DNA of 64,000 nucleotides from Skeletonema tropicum. Taxonomy: Eukaryota; Bacillariophyta; Thalassiosirophyceae; Thalassiosirales; Thalassiosiraceae. Positions within the stretch are counted from its first letter, which is position 1. The number at the start of each line of letters is the position of its first letter. Where the stretch lies: assembly GCA_037178625.1 (NCBI GenBank), contig CM074133.1, forward strand, positions 1,302,001 through 1,366,000, given 5' to 3'. The translations under genes and the position numbers were made by a program. This document shows, one piece after another, positions 10,307 to 20,201 of this stretch. Under the pieces are notes generated by a model. The model saw only the letters and a program-made list of their open reading frames with translations, had not been told where the DNA came from and did no database searches.

Positions 10307-11215
10307 TCAAGTTCGAGGCATTGCTAAATTGGCTTTCGCTAGAATGTCAGTAAGATAGGAGCCACAGAAAGCCTTGTGCGTCGGCCACGCTTTGACTTGG
10401 CATTCTTTACTGCAGTAATGGCATACGTTGCATCCTGAACAAATTTTCAGTTCTTTCAACTTCATTCTTGTTTTGCACCAGCTGCAATTGCCTGTTTTAG
10501 GGAGAGGTTTTACTTCCAAGTATTTAGTATCAAGGCACGAACATGTGATTCGTCTGCGAAAGAACTTGGTTAATGCACGTTCCCCACCGCAAAGCAAATC
10601 TCTAACCTTTCCTCTTCCATTGTCTGTAAGCACCGTCATGGAATCATCATTCCTCTTCCTTTCCCCGGAAGCAATCCCGAAGAAAGCCGAGCAAAAGTCT
10701 TCCAATTCAAGTGTCGCAAGTGCCATGGCAGCAGCAGGGTCGTTATCATGACTATTGTCCATAGTAGTTACTTGCAGTAGGCACGTAACACCTATACAAA
10801 CAAACCACGCGTTGAGGAGATTTTGGGTTCCTTCCGTAAACCAGGGCACGAGGGTGTTGGGCAATATCTCTTGCAACGCTAACGCTGTCGCATTTACGAC
10901 ATGCCCTCCATCATCATTTTTCTCTATGAGATCGAAGAATTCAATGAGGAATGTTTTGCATTCAGGCCGATCAGAAAGATCGAGGGATGGTAGCCCGTGC
11001 AGACAAGGGTAGTTCTCATTATCCCCCGCAATCAAGCCTCGACCGATGCCCAAAAGAGCCTGATGGGCTGTTTGTAGTTGAGACGATTTATCTGCAAGAA
11101 CAGCCTCAGCCAAAGAATCATCTTCGTCCTTTGCTGCAGTCAAAGCAGCGACAGCCGAATTTGACTTCTTTTTCCTGGCCTTGCCTCGATTCTTTTTCTT
11201 CTTATTGGATGGCAT
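10307..11215 (-). CDS. MYND zinc-finger protein
   Basis: A 302-residue protein beginning with a very basic segment (MPSNKKKKNRGKARKKK), which could be a nuclear or nucleolar signal. The C-terminus (about residues 240-288) is a MYND finger: CSWC, then CSGCNVCHYCSKECQ and WPTHKAFC, giving the C-x2-C, C-x2-C, C-x3-C, H-x3-C ligand pattern. MYND domains usually bind proline-rich peptides. The middle part is helical with no recognised catalytic domain, so there is no evidence for a SET methyltransferase. It is transcribed head-to-head with the PG-rich-repeat gene across about 470 bp. ATG 11215 is the first in frame. Confidence 0.8.
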   Translation of the reverse strand: MPSNKKKKNRGKARKKKSNSAVAALTAAKDEDDSLAEAVLADKSSQLQTAHQALLGIGRGLIAGDNENYPCLHGLPSLDLSDRPECKTFLIEFFDLIEKNDDGGHVVNATALALQEILPNTLVPWFTEGTQNLLNAWFVCIGVTCLLQVTTMDNSHDNDPAAAMALATLELEDFCSAFFGIASGERKRNDDSMTVLTDNGRGKVRDLLCGGERALTKFFRRRITCSCLDTKYLEVKPLPKTGNCSWCKTRMKLKELKICSGCNVCHYCSKECQVKAWPTHKAFCGSYLTDILAKANLAMPRT

Positions 11216-11682
11216 TGTTGCGTTGAATGAGAAGTCAGCGTCGGAGTTGTACGATACGATAAGTATTTAAGGCGGTTCACACGCAAAGGGCATGCTTCTT
11301 CAGTCCCATCACGATAGAGGTGGCGAATGAGGACTGTGTGAAGGAAGTTCGTGAAAGCAGTCAAAGAAAAGATCAAGTCTGAAACTTTTAAATTTCCCCA
11401 CGGACAGGAAAAAAACGAAGAAATCCGCGAACTCTCCTCCGTGAAAATTTTCACTGATGAATGAATGGACTTGAGTCCCCCGGCGGTTCAGTCCGAATGA
11501 ATCGATCTCTAATCTCTGTCGAAGTACCCTCGGCGATTATCATTGCATTCTCGTATAATAAATCACCCAAACGATTGACCAACATCGGGTGAATGCTTCC
11601 GTTTTCCTCATTCTCACGATTTTTCTCACTCGATATTCATCCATCGCCTGATTGCTATTTCATCGATTGACACATTATTCAA
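11216..11682. promoter_or_regulatory. Shared intergenic region of divergent genes
   Basis: A 467-bp gap between the start codons of the MYND gene (minus) and the PG-rich-repeat gene (plus), so it must contain both promoters. A small overlapping minus-strand ORF is not convincing. No specific motif could be named. Confidence 0.35.
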
Positions 11683-12603
11683 ATGGACCTTGGGCTCTCT
11701 TACAATCAGCGAGAAGCGTCGTTCAAAGATGGGTGCCTTTCTCTTCGTCAGGCAGCCCTGGAGAAGCAGACGATGAGTTTTCGCACGCCTGGTCCAGACT
11801 ATAATCCCGATGTGTCATCATCGTCAACTAAGAAGAACAAAATACGAAATATTACGTTTGGCTCTGGGCCGGCGAGATTTGCTTCAGTTCGTGACAGCAC
11901 ACCTGGGCCTCAGTATTGTCCCAAGCAAATATTGGCAGCCAAAGGATCTCCTAGCCGACCAATCTCGTTCGGTAGTGCCACACGAGCGTGCAATGCTGAC
12001 AATCCTTCGAGCAAGCTCTCACCGTCACCTCAGGAATATGATCCAGAAAATATCAGAAGAGGATGGAGTTTTACGAGGAGGGGTTCTTCAAATGTCAAAT
12101 TTGGTACGGCCAAGGCTCTCTCCGATAACAAGTCTAACTCGCAGCCCGGCGTGGGCCCCCAAACTTATGATCCAGATGCGATTCGGAGAGGAATAATGTT
12201 AACAAGAAGAAGTAACATACAGTCGGTGACTTTTGGGCGACCGTCATCGGCAAGGTCATCTAGATCTAGACCATCATCAGCTAGACCATCCTCAGCGAGG
12301 CCGTCCTCAGCGAGGCCATCATCCAGAAGAGGGAGCGCGAGCACAAACAGTTTGTGCGACGAGCAGCCCGGACCATGTCAATACGATACCGAAGCCATAA
12401 GACAGGGCGTGTATTCATTATCGACAAAACGAAGACCATCGGGCATAGTGTTCACGACGGGACCACGCACCTACAATGACGCGGAACAAAGGGAAAGAGA
12501 AAGCAAGCCTGGTCCATGCACATATCAAGCTCCATCTTCATTGGGGCCTCAAGCTGATTCCAGAAGAAGGAATCAACCACGGATCTCTTTCGGGGCAAGG
12601 TAA
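11683..12603 (+). CDS. Sperm-tail PG-rich repeat (SHIPPO-like) protein
   Basis: A 306-residue basic, low-complexity protein. It has at least five copies of a Pro-Gly-Pro-x-x-Tyr repeat (TPGPDYNPD, TPGPQYCPK, QPGPCQYDTEAI, KPGPCTYQAP), each preceded by a stretch ending in a T/SFG motif (ITFGSG, ISFGSA, VTFGRP, ISFGAR). This is the STPGR/SHIPPO pattern, found in ciliary and flagellar proteins in animals and protists that bind inside or along axonemal microtubules. A run of SSARP repeats sits near residues 185-220. The gene is intronless and ends 58 bp from the convergent PRI2 gene. Another cytoskeletal role is possible. Confidence 0.75.
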   Translation: MDLGLSYNQREASFKDGCLSLRQAALEKQTMSFRTPGPDYNPDVSSSSTKKNKIRNITFGSGPARFASVRDSTPGPQYCPKQILAAKGSPSRPISFGSATRACNADNPSSKLSPSPQEYDPENIRRGWSFTRRGSSNVKFGTAKALSDNKSNSQPGVGPQTYDPDAIRRGIMLTRRSNIQSVTFGRPSSARSSRSRPSSARPSSARPSSARPSSRRGSASTNSLCDEQPGPCQYDTEAIRQGVYSLSTKRRPSGIVFTTGPRTYNDAEQRERESKPGPCTYQAPSSLGPQADSRRRNQPRISFGAR

Positions 12604-12660
12604 TTGATGTATAGAACGTTATTTTATCTTACGAATGATGTTGCCATATAGTATTGAACC

Positions 12661-14394
12661 CTACATTGCCATTGCCATCGCCCCCTCTTGCTTGACTGGC
12701 TCAACATTAGAAGATGATGCACCTCCACCGTTCTTGGCATTGTGGTAAGAAACTGAAGCCGAAAACCATGCGTTTGGATGGTTTCCAACACCATCCAAAT
12801 TCACTCCATCTACATTTGCAGCAGATGGATGGCTAACTTCAAAGTGCTTGGCACAAGCGAGCTGGAAGTTCCCATCTTTCTTGTGTGACATGATGACATC
12901 CCTATCCGCCACACTTCCAATCTTGAGCTTGGTGAGCAATGCATGCAAGTTCTGTTCATCATAATGTTTATAAGGACATCCATGATGTTCCACACCCGAC
13001 TGAGGAGGATTCCCAAAGATAATCTTCATGCAATTGTAAGGAGTGTAACTAGCTCTCTTCCCCTCCTTTCCATGCATATGCCGAATACTGTAGCTGTATT
13101 GTTTGTTAAATTGCTCCGAAGTCATGATACGAGTAAACTCTCGTTGGAAAAATAACGTATGTTCCTCCAAAGACATACCCGCACCCTTGAGGAACAACCC
13201 AAACTGAAGACGCCCCTGATGCTTCAACTTGTGGTCACGCTTCAATCCCTGATGAAGTTGTTGCATACACAATGGCATACTCTGATCAGCCAACCCATCC
13301 ACCGTAGCAGCAGTCAAGGCATTTTCTCCATCTGCTCCCATCACAGCATTGGGAGCCCCCGGTCCAGTATACTGCGAATTCATCGATTTCAACAGCGGTC
13401 CAATCCGAGAAGCCTCATCATGTGCAACCTGGCCAAACACTCCAGCAGCCAACGCCAAACTTTTGGAAAGAGCCACACGAAATTTGGCAGCCACAATTGA
13501 TACAATCCTTGCCAATGGAACATATGCCTGTCCCTTCTCCACATAACACTCACGTCTCGACACCAATTCCAACGCCTGAACGAACGGGACACGATAATAC
13601 TGAGTATTGATAAATTCACCTGGACTCATTGGACCTCCTGGAACCTTTTGCAATTTGTCACTTAATCGCTCCTTCTCTTCGCGAGATACTGGATCCAAAT
13701 CAAAATCATTATTGGCAAGAAATTCACGTAATCCATTGTTATTGGACGTTAATGATCGGCTAGATAAACTTTCTAGACGGTGACGGAATAACCGACATTC
13801 TTGTGCAAGGAACCAACGTCGTAGATCTTCGGTGCGGCAGTAGGCGGCACGTAGGATGAAATGGGATGCGACGTCGAGTTTGGTTTTGTGTTTTTGTTGG
13901 GTGGAGGTTAGGTTGGCCTTGATGGAGGCGTCAAGTTGAGAACGGAATGTGTCAGGGGGAAGGTTGCGAGTTTTCATTTCTTCAATCTTTCGTAGGACCT
14001 GTTTGTAGAGATAAGTGATGACGATATGTTTAGATGGATGCGGTGATGTTTAAGCGTATGGTAAGATTGTTGTAAAAGATCATCAATAGGTAGCTGCTGT
14101 TTTGATGTTTTTATGGTCAGATGCACCGACAATGACACACCAGTTATGCAGCCTTATCAATATTGAAATGTGCGCCCTAAGCACAGCCATGCATAACAAA
14201 AGAAGGTAACAGTCACTCACCTTCAATCTTGCCAACGCATACTCCTCAAATTCATCCAAACTTAATTCAAAGGAAGGTACATCTAAGTACATGTCCACAT
14301 CGTTCGAGCTGCTGCTGCCGACGCTTGTGCCCGTGTCCTGTCCATAGGACGAGAGAGGCAGTGGCCGGGAGCGCACGGGTCCAGCAACGTTCAT
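12661..14394 (-). CDS. PRI2: DNA primase large subunit (PRI2/PRIM2)
   Basis: Two exons, 14394-14221 and 13998-12661, join in phase to a 503-residue protein. The intron (14220-13999) has GTGAGT and CAG ends. Exon 1 holds YLDVPSFELSLDEFEEYALARLK, the usual N-terminal start of the family. The C-terminal iron-sulfur domain is clear: PLCMQQLH, PYNCMKIIFG, HHGCPYKHYD and FQLACAKHFE. These place four cluster-ligand cysteines at about residues 302, 381, 399 and 440, in the order seen in the human and yeast proteins. The protein works with the catalytic primase subunit and DNA polymerase alpha to make RNA-DNA primers in the nucleus. Length matches the family (about 500). Confidence 0.95.
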
Positions 14395-14610
14395 GGCTTA
14401 TTTGTTTTATTATTATTAATGAAAAGGTTGTACAAGGTTGAGTACTAATGTTGTTATGTAAGAGGGCTCCTTAGCTGATAAATAGTAGCTTGATTGTGCC
14501 ATGAGACCAGATCATTTTTTTCAAAAAGCACATCGCTTTCTTGCTTTTGAGTTTGTTTCAGATGCATGTCCCTTTTTGAGGTAGGTCAGTGGGTAAGTGA
14601 ATAAGTAGGC

Positions 14611-15119
14611 TACTGGCGGGAAAAAATTTTCACTGGAAAAAATTGTCACTGTCACTGAAACTCCACACAAAACACTAACAAAACACAAAAAACACGAGTT
14701 CTACACCCTTACATGGAGGTTCTGTGCCTCCATGTCGACCCCTAACACAAATAGTCGACCATAATACGATAGTACAGACTATTAGCTTTCGATAGAACCA
14801 CTGGTCAACGTTATATGCAGTATACTCGCATAGCAGCAGCAGTACAGGCATGCAGATCTGCCGTAGGCATGCGTCATTCTAGCTCGAAATAGCAGTTATT
14901 GGTCACAAATTCGTCGGTAGGTGCTCTATCTCGACGAATCATAGTCTCTTCCGCATCAGATATTGTACATATACTGTTTGGGATGCTATCTTTCAACTGA
15001 TCTATGAATTTTCGTCGGGCAACATGGCCATATTTAGACTATTACAATTTTGTTAGTGATTTGTGTGTGAAAATTGTGAGCTGTCACGACGCGACAGTGA
15101 CAATTATTTCCCGCCAGTA
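14611..15119. mobile_element. 509-bp non-autonomous TIR element (MITE)
   Basis: Terminal inverted repeats start TACTGGCGGGAAA and match over about 26 bp with two or three mismatches (left 14611-14636, right 15094-15119). The flanks repeat GTAGGC (14605-14610 and 15120-15125), a 6-bp target duplication. The paralogous right copy near 17,071 has a single GTAGGC followed by AGGCAGG, which is the empty site. The interior has no coding capacity but contains a small hairpin (ATGGAGG/CCTCCAT near 14713-14735). Six-base duplications are not typical of mariner or Harbinger, so the superfamily is open. Confidence 0.85.
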
Positions 15120-15570
15120 GTAGGCAGGCAGGTCCCAAGTCCCAAGCTGAATGCCAAGCTGACAAGAAGTTGTTGCAAGTGGCCCCTACGATGTACTTGC
15201 AATGTGACTAATGGTGGCTGTGAAATCAGCAAAAAAAGCCTTGGACCATCCTTTAGAGTCTCGTCTTCTTTCTTCATAGTCTGAAAACACAAGATCCAGC
15301 TCACATTTAAGCATGCAAACTAAACCTGAACTTTCCCAAGATAGGATTCGAATTGCAAGCCAAATAATGAGTACATGCCACGAAGTAACAATCCACGAAG
15401 AAAAGTAATAAACATAACTGGTGCCCTAAGAGTTATGCACAAGTATAACCTTGTAAACTCCACCTTGCGGCTGGGTCTTCTCCTACAACTACGAACGTTG
15501 TAAAATTTGGAATATCCATACCGCGTTCGTACACATATAATATTTTCTTTCGTTAAGTCAAAGAGGCTCT

Positions 15571-16640
15571 CTAAATATGCTCACTAAATTGTCTTCCATG
15601 CTCAATATAAGTGACTGGCATACTACCTTCTGGGTGTGTCTTGGTTGCTTTGGTACTAACGCTTCCTGATTCCTTCACAACCTTGACAGCTGCAAGTATG
15701 ATGAATTGGAATGCAATCATGATCAGTTTACATGACAAGACATGGATATCTTCTGCCATTCTTACAATTAATCAAGAGTTTACTCACCCTTGGTCATCAT
15801 TGATGATGCCTTTTAGCATTTACTGCCTTTGCTTCCTTTGAACTACTTTCACTCTCTTCTGACGATTTGACTGCTTTTGCTGCAACGCTCATTACCTTGG
15901 CGGCTTTGGCGGAGGCGGCTGCATCGGCAGATGAACACTTTTCGGCCTTAGCTCCGGTTGCTTTGGCACTAAGAAAAAACTTGGCAGCTACAGGTATGAT
16001 TATGATAAATTGGAATGCAATCATGATCAGTTTACACGACAAGACATGGACACCTTGAGAATGGATGCAATACAATTAATCATGAGTTGTTTACTCACCC
16101 TTGGTCATCATTGATGATGCCTTCTCAGCTTTGGCATCCACAGTTGACATTGACATACTTGCTGCCTTGGTTGCTTTGGTACTAACGCTTCCTGATTCCT
16201 TCACAACCTTGGCAGCTGCAAGTATGATGAATTGGAATGCAATCATGATTAGTTTACACGACAAGACATGGGTATCTTCTGAAGAACGGATGCAATACAA
16301 TTAATCAAGAGTTTACTCACCCTTGGTCATAACTGATGATGCCTTCTCAGCTTTAGCACTTACTGCCACAGAAAGGAAACGTCCTTTCACCTAGGCAGCT
16401 GCAAGTAAGATGAATTGGAATGCAACATGATCAGTTTCAGTTTACACGACAAGATATGGATATCATATGAATGGATGCAAAACAATTAATCAAATGTTTA
16501 CTTACCATTGGTCGACACTGATGATGTCTTCTCAGCTTTAGCATCTACTGCCACAACAAGGAAACGTTTCCCGATCAATTGGACATCTTGTGCGAAGCAG
16601 TGGCAAGGGCAGCAGCGAAGATAAGGGGAGCAGTTCTCAT
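15571..16640 (-). pseudogene. Decayed silaffin-like paralogue
   Basis: Start ATG 16640 and a signal-peptide-like start resemble the intact copy, but a missing base after the Thr-Ala-Ser codons shifts the frame, and a TGA follows within seven codons. Five exon-like pieces with good splice sites can be traced: 16640-16506, 16398-16321, 16215-16099, 15987-15788 and from 15689 to about 15571. The second has an in-frame TAG and the fourth a small frameshifting deletion. The peptides are of the same type (AKVVKESGSVSTKATKAA, AEKASS). The intron between pieces is nearly identical each time, so an intron-plus-exon cassette was amplified in tandem. An assembly error could explain one lesion but hardly three. 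Confidence 0.75.
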
Positions 16641-16720
16641 GTTGTTATTGTTAAGTTGGAAGTCGGAGGATGCAGATGTTGTTGACGAGAAGTTGGAATT
16701 ATGAGATGAGTACTTGCTTG

Positions 16721-17039
16721 CTTTTGCTTTTTGTTGCGTTGCACTTCACCACTTTTTGCGTTGGGTGGGAGAAAACCTGACTAGCGAGCGAGATAGAAAG
16801 AATAACTTCCCCGTATCCCTTTCTTTAGACTGACTGGCGAAGAGAAAGAAAGAACAACTGACCGCACCTGTATCCCTTTCTAAGTAAGCCTGCTGGCGAG
16901 TGGCGAGCGAGATTCAGATAGAAATAAAACCAGATTCTTTTACACTTTGGTACCGCTTCTTGTACGATTCCTACGTACACAAAAAATTCTACAGACGGTA
17001 TTTCTAACCTTTCCCGGACTATTGCGCGCATATTCCCGT
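16721..17039. other. Spacer between the two duplicate copies
   Basis: Holds short imperfect direct repeats (GTATCCCTTTCT occurs twice near 16,812 and 16,870; GCGAGCGAGAT occurs twice). It would contain the promoter side of the pseudogene and the 3' flank of the right copy. No gene is supported. Confidence 0.4.
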
Positions 17040-17474
17040 TTCTGGAGGTAGGTAAGTGGGTAGGTGAGTATGTAGGCAGGCAGGTGCGCAAGCAAGAAGT
17101 TGTTGCAAGTGGTCCCTTCGAGGACTTGCAAGTGACTAATGGTGGCTTGAAATCAGCACAGAACAGCCTTGAACCATCATCCTCTTGTCTTGTTTTTCTT
17201 CGAAGTTTGAAGACAAAAGATTCAGGCGCAAAGATAATCTATATCTACATAGATACAAAACTTCCCAGAGATAGGATTCGATGCTATGTATTCGATTGCA
17301 AGCCAAATAATGAGTACATGCTACAAAGTAACAATCCATGAAGAAAAGTAAATATATAGATAATTGTGCCCTAAGAGTTATGTACAAGGGTGACCTTGTA
17401 AACATATCCATCACCTTGCGGCTGGGTCTTCTCCTACAAACATTCTGAATTTTGGAATATCCATGCTGCAGTTT

Positions 17475-17513
17475 TCGTCTGCTGCGCTCGTCTGCTGCGC
17501 TTGTCTGCTGCGT
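17475..17513. repeat. Three 13-bp tandem repeats
   Basis: Three near-identical copies of TCGTCTGCTGCGC (the third with two changes) lie downstream of the silaffin-like gene's stop codon and are missing from the paralogous left copy. Probably a recent local expansion. Confidence 0.7.
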
Positions 17514-17613
17514 TCGATCTAAATATTCTCTTTCGTTGAGTCAAAGAGGCTCTCTAAATGGTCTTCCATGCTTACAAATACTAGTTACAAAGGTGTCCTG
17601 CTGTGCGGCATAT

Positions 17614-18296
17614 TTAAACTGACATACTTGCTGCCTTGGTTGCTTTGGTACTGACGCTTCCTGATTCCTTGGTTGCTTTGGTACTGACGCTTCCTGATTC
17701 CTTCGCAACCTTGACAGCTGCAAGTATGAAGAATTGGAATGCAATATTGATCAGTATACACGACAAGGCATGGATATCTTCTGAAGAACGGATGCAATAC
17801 AAAAAGTTTACTCACTCTTGGTCGACACTGATGATGCCTTCTCAGCTTTAGTATCTACTGCCTTTGCTGCCTTTGCACTACTTTCACTCTCTTCTGACGT
17901 TTTGACTGCTTTTGCTGCAACGCTCATCACCTTGGTGGATTTGGCGGAATCAGTTGTTGCTGCAACGCTCATTACCTTGGCGGCCTTGGCGGAGGCGGCT
18001 GCATCTGCAGATGAAACCTTTTCGGCCTTAGCATCGGCGCTGACAGATGCAACAGTGAGCAATGAATGCATAATGTGAGCACATCTGTTTCTATCTATCG
18101 AGGAAAAGAGGGCAAAATCAACATGAAAGAGAACTTACGTCTTGGCTGATTTAGTTGAAGCTTTGGATGCTTTGGGCATGCTCATAGGCTTTTCGGCCTT
18201 AGTGGAAACAGAAAGGAAACGATCTCCTCTCAATTGGGCATCTTGTGCCGAAGCAGTGGCAAGGGCAGCAGCAAAGATAAGGGCAATAGTTCTCAT
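17614..18296 (-). CDS. Silaffin-like Lys/Ser/Ala-rich secreted protein
   Basis: Three exons (18296-18139, 18039-17816, 17717-17614) join in phase to 161 residues. Donors are GTAAGT, GTGAGT; acceptors CAG, CAG. Residues 1-17 form a signal peptide (MRTIALIFAAALATASA). Shortly after comes RFL at 26-28, fitting the RXL processing motif described for diatom silaffins. The mature part is almost all A, S, K, V, T and E, with at least ten K-x-x-K motifs (KAEK, KASK, KSAK, KAAK, KSTK, KAVK, KVAK, KATK). In silaffins such lysines carry polyamines and the serines are phosphorylated, which drives silica precipitation. A direct tandem repeat KESGSVSTKAT closes the protein. It has no folded domain; a silica role is inferred from composition, signal peptide and processing site. 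Confidence 0.7.
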
Positions 18297-19033
18297 GTTG
18301 TGAAGTGGAAGAAGAGGTAGATGCAAGTCTCGGTTGAGGATGAAGACTGGATGAAGATGTTGTTGACGAGAAGTTGGAATTATGGCATGTTGGGCTTGCT
18401 TTTTGTCTCACTCATGTGTTTAGGTTGTGGAGAAGCCCGACCCGCGCAAGAAAGATGAATCTACCGCGGGCTCGTCCTCAGGCCATCATCGGCATTTGTC
18501 ACAATTTTTGGCAACCGACCTCAAAATTTTGGCCAGCAAAACAAAGGCCCTTTTATCGTGCTATTGCTATGAAAATCCTATCAAGTTCCAGAAAACAGGA
18601 TTATTTTGGTGCGCATCTGAAGTAGAAAGTATCGCGAAGCAAGAAGTCAACATGGGAGTAACAGGTAAAAGGAAAAGATATGTAGATTTCGAATGCAGTT
18701 CAAGTAGTGACGAACTTCAACTCAGCTGAATTCTGCGTCAACGAGTTATTCCCTTGGTCAACGCAATCTTAACAGAAGTAAATAAGTATACTATTATGGT
18801 CAATTATTACTCTAGAGACCAAGATGTACACAGTGGTGCGTTTACTGTAGAGGTTCATTATGATTGGGTGCCTACGCTGGCGCTGGACGTATCTTATGTA
18901 TCGCGATTCAGAGGTGCTACTCATGCTACGGGACTCTTCATCAGTAGGTTCGCTTCGCCGACCAAGAGTATGTTTTCTGCCCTGCCCTGCCCTGAATGCT
19001 CGCTTATGTTTATTGTTCATTCAATCACAGAAG
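18297..19033. promoter_or_regulatory. Upstream region of silaffin-like gene; no firm gene
   Basis: Contains the 5' UTR and promoter of the minus-strand silaffin-like gene. Two plus-strand ORFs (18427-18729 and 18754-19095) were considered. The second overlaps the end of the convergent membrane-protein gene; neither shows a domain, so both are left uncalled. Confidence 0.35.
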
Positions 19034-19993
19034 CTATGGATTATCTTCCTTATTATCTGCCAAATCTTCCTCTAGAAGTGGCGGACGAGCAATAACATCA
19101 GATGACATCTCGTTGTACAATGATGAGCTGGACCCTTCTTTCACATTCAGACAGCAAGAAACATGTCTAGTGAAGCCTTCTGCGTCTATCCCCGTCAATC
19201 CCCACGAAGGTTTTTCATCAAACATTGTTGAGTACTTTCGACAAGGATTGCCTCTGCTAAGCGACACCCATTCATTTACAGATCCCTCAACAAAAAATGG
19301 GGCCCACGATCCCTCATGTTCTTCTTTGAAACCACCCATTGGCATTTCTCCCTCTCCTAGTGGGCAGTATGCATCGTATGGGCAAGGAATATTTTTGTTC
19401 TTTTTTAAGCAAAATTCCATTGCTGCCAAGTAATTGCTGCCTGCCCACCCATCGTCGCGTCCAAAGCTTCGAGGATGGTAAGTTGTGGCAGCCATTTCGT
19501 AACGTTCACTTTGCTCCCTATTTTCCATTGGTTCTCCAGCTAAATTCGAAGACTGCCCACCCCGTTGCGAAAATGAAGTGACATAAATGACGATAGTTCC
19601 AATAAACAAAACCATTCCCAACAAACGATATCTCCGATCTTGACATAACCGTCTACAAAATCTATAGCGATATCCTTTCCGTCTGCTGTCATCATAATCC
19701 ACACTATAAGGATAGCAAAATATATCCGAGTAGGCATCTGGCCAACCTCCGTGCATCGAATAATCTTCAGGAATGGGAGCCAAGTCGTCTATTGCGTTGC
19801 GGGCTGGTGCAGTAGCCCTTTGGGTCATCCCGTCATCACTCGTGTCTTTGGTCGAAAGGGATGGCATCTCTACTTCTTCGGCTGTGGCATTGTCACTGAT
19901 GCTTTCGGCGCCACCATTGTCATCGGGATCATCCCAGCCTATTTTTGGCAATTGCATAGGGCGGCTAGCCATCTCTTCGTCGCTTGTTGACAT
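19034..19993 (-). CDS. Type II membrane protein with Cys-rich lumenal domain
   Basis: From ATG 19993 the protein has 319 residues. An upstream in-frame ATG at 20101 would add 36 hydrophobic residues and is less likely. The acidic, Ser-rich N-terminal part (about 1-125) is followed by an Arg-rich stretch and one membrane span (LGMVLFIGTIVIYVTSF). The C-terminal part has a Cys-rich domain with FCLKKNKNIPCPYDAYCP, GNPCRKY, PSWGLTG and HVSCC. The arrangement YCP...GNxCxxY...WG..G...HVxCC resembles a domain that I recall from many diatom membrane and secreted proteins, but I cannot name it. Orientation would put it in the secretory lumen or outside the cell. Function unknown. Confidence 0.65.
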   Translation of the reverse strand: MSTSDEEMASRPMQLPKIGWDDPDDNGGAESISDNATAEEVEMPSLSTKDTSDDGMTQRATAPARNAIDDLAPIPEDYSMHGGWPDAYSDIFCYPYSVDYDDSRRKGYRYRFCRRLCQDRRYRLLGMVLFIGTIVIYVTSFSQRGGQSSNLAGEPMENREQSERYEMAATTYHPRSFGRDDGWAGSNYLAAMEFCLKKNKNIPCPYDAYCPLGEGEMPMGGFKEEHEGSWAPFFVEGSVNEWVSLSRGNPCRKYSTMFDEKPSWGLTGIDAEGFTRHVSCCLNVKEGSSSSLYNEMSSDVIARPPLLEEDLADNKEDNP

Positions 19994-20201
19994 CTTCTGA
20001 TTGCTACCAACACTAATATATACACCATGAAAATACAATAATGCATGAGGGAAGATTCGAGGAATGAAGAAGAAAGTTGCTGCTACATATGGTACTAACA
20101 TATCATAAGTATGGTATTGTATTTAGGTACTACATTGCTAGGTAGGTGCTCGAGCTCTTCATTTCATTCCCCCCTCTTCTCACTTTTCTTACTTCATCAT
20201 C

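Larger units (their letters stand above)
14571..16720. repeat. Tandem segmental duplication, left (decayed) copy
   Basis: Sequence from GAGGTAGGT near 14578 to about 16720 is paralogous to 17,040-18,390. The shared pieces include AAGAAGTTGTTGCAAGTGG, GTGCCCTAAGAGTTATG, CTTGCGGCTGGGTCTTCTCC, the exon cassettes and the start-codon region of the silaffin-like gene. This copy holds extra exon cassettes and a TIR element insertion absent from the right copy. Confidence 0.85.
17040..18390. repeat. Tandem segmental duplication, right (intact) copy
   Basis: Paralogue of 14,571-16,720 and carrier of the intact silaffin-like gene. It lacks the 509-bp TIR element at the equivalent point, so that insertion came after the duplication. 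Inside lies a 13-bp triplet repeat (17,475-17,513) of the unit TCGTCTGCTGCGC that is not in the left copy. Confidence 0.8.

Noticed and set aside
14611..15119. Tc1/mariner MITE with a TA target duplication
   Set aside because: The ends could be read as TA plus CTGGCGGG, but the paralogous empty site shows that GTAGGC was duplicated and that TA belongs to the element.
18754..19095. 113-codon plus-strand ORF
   Set aside because: No domain, and its end overlaps the convergent membrane-protein gene.
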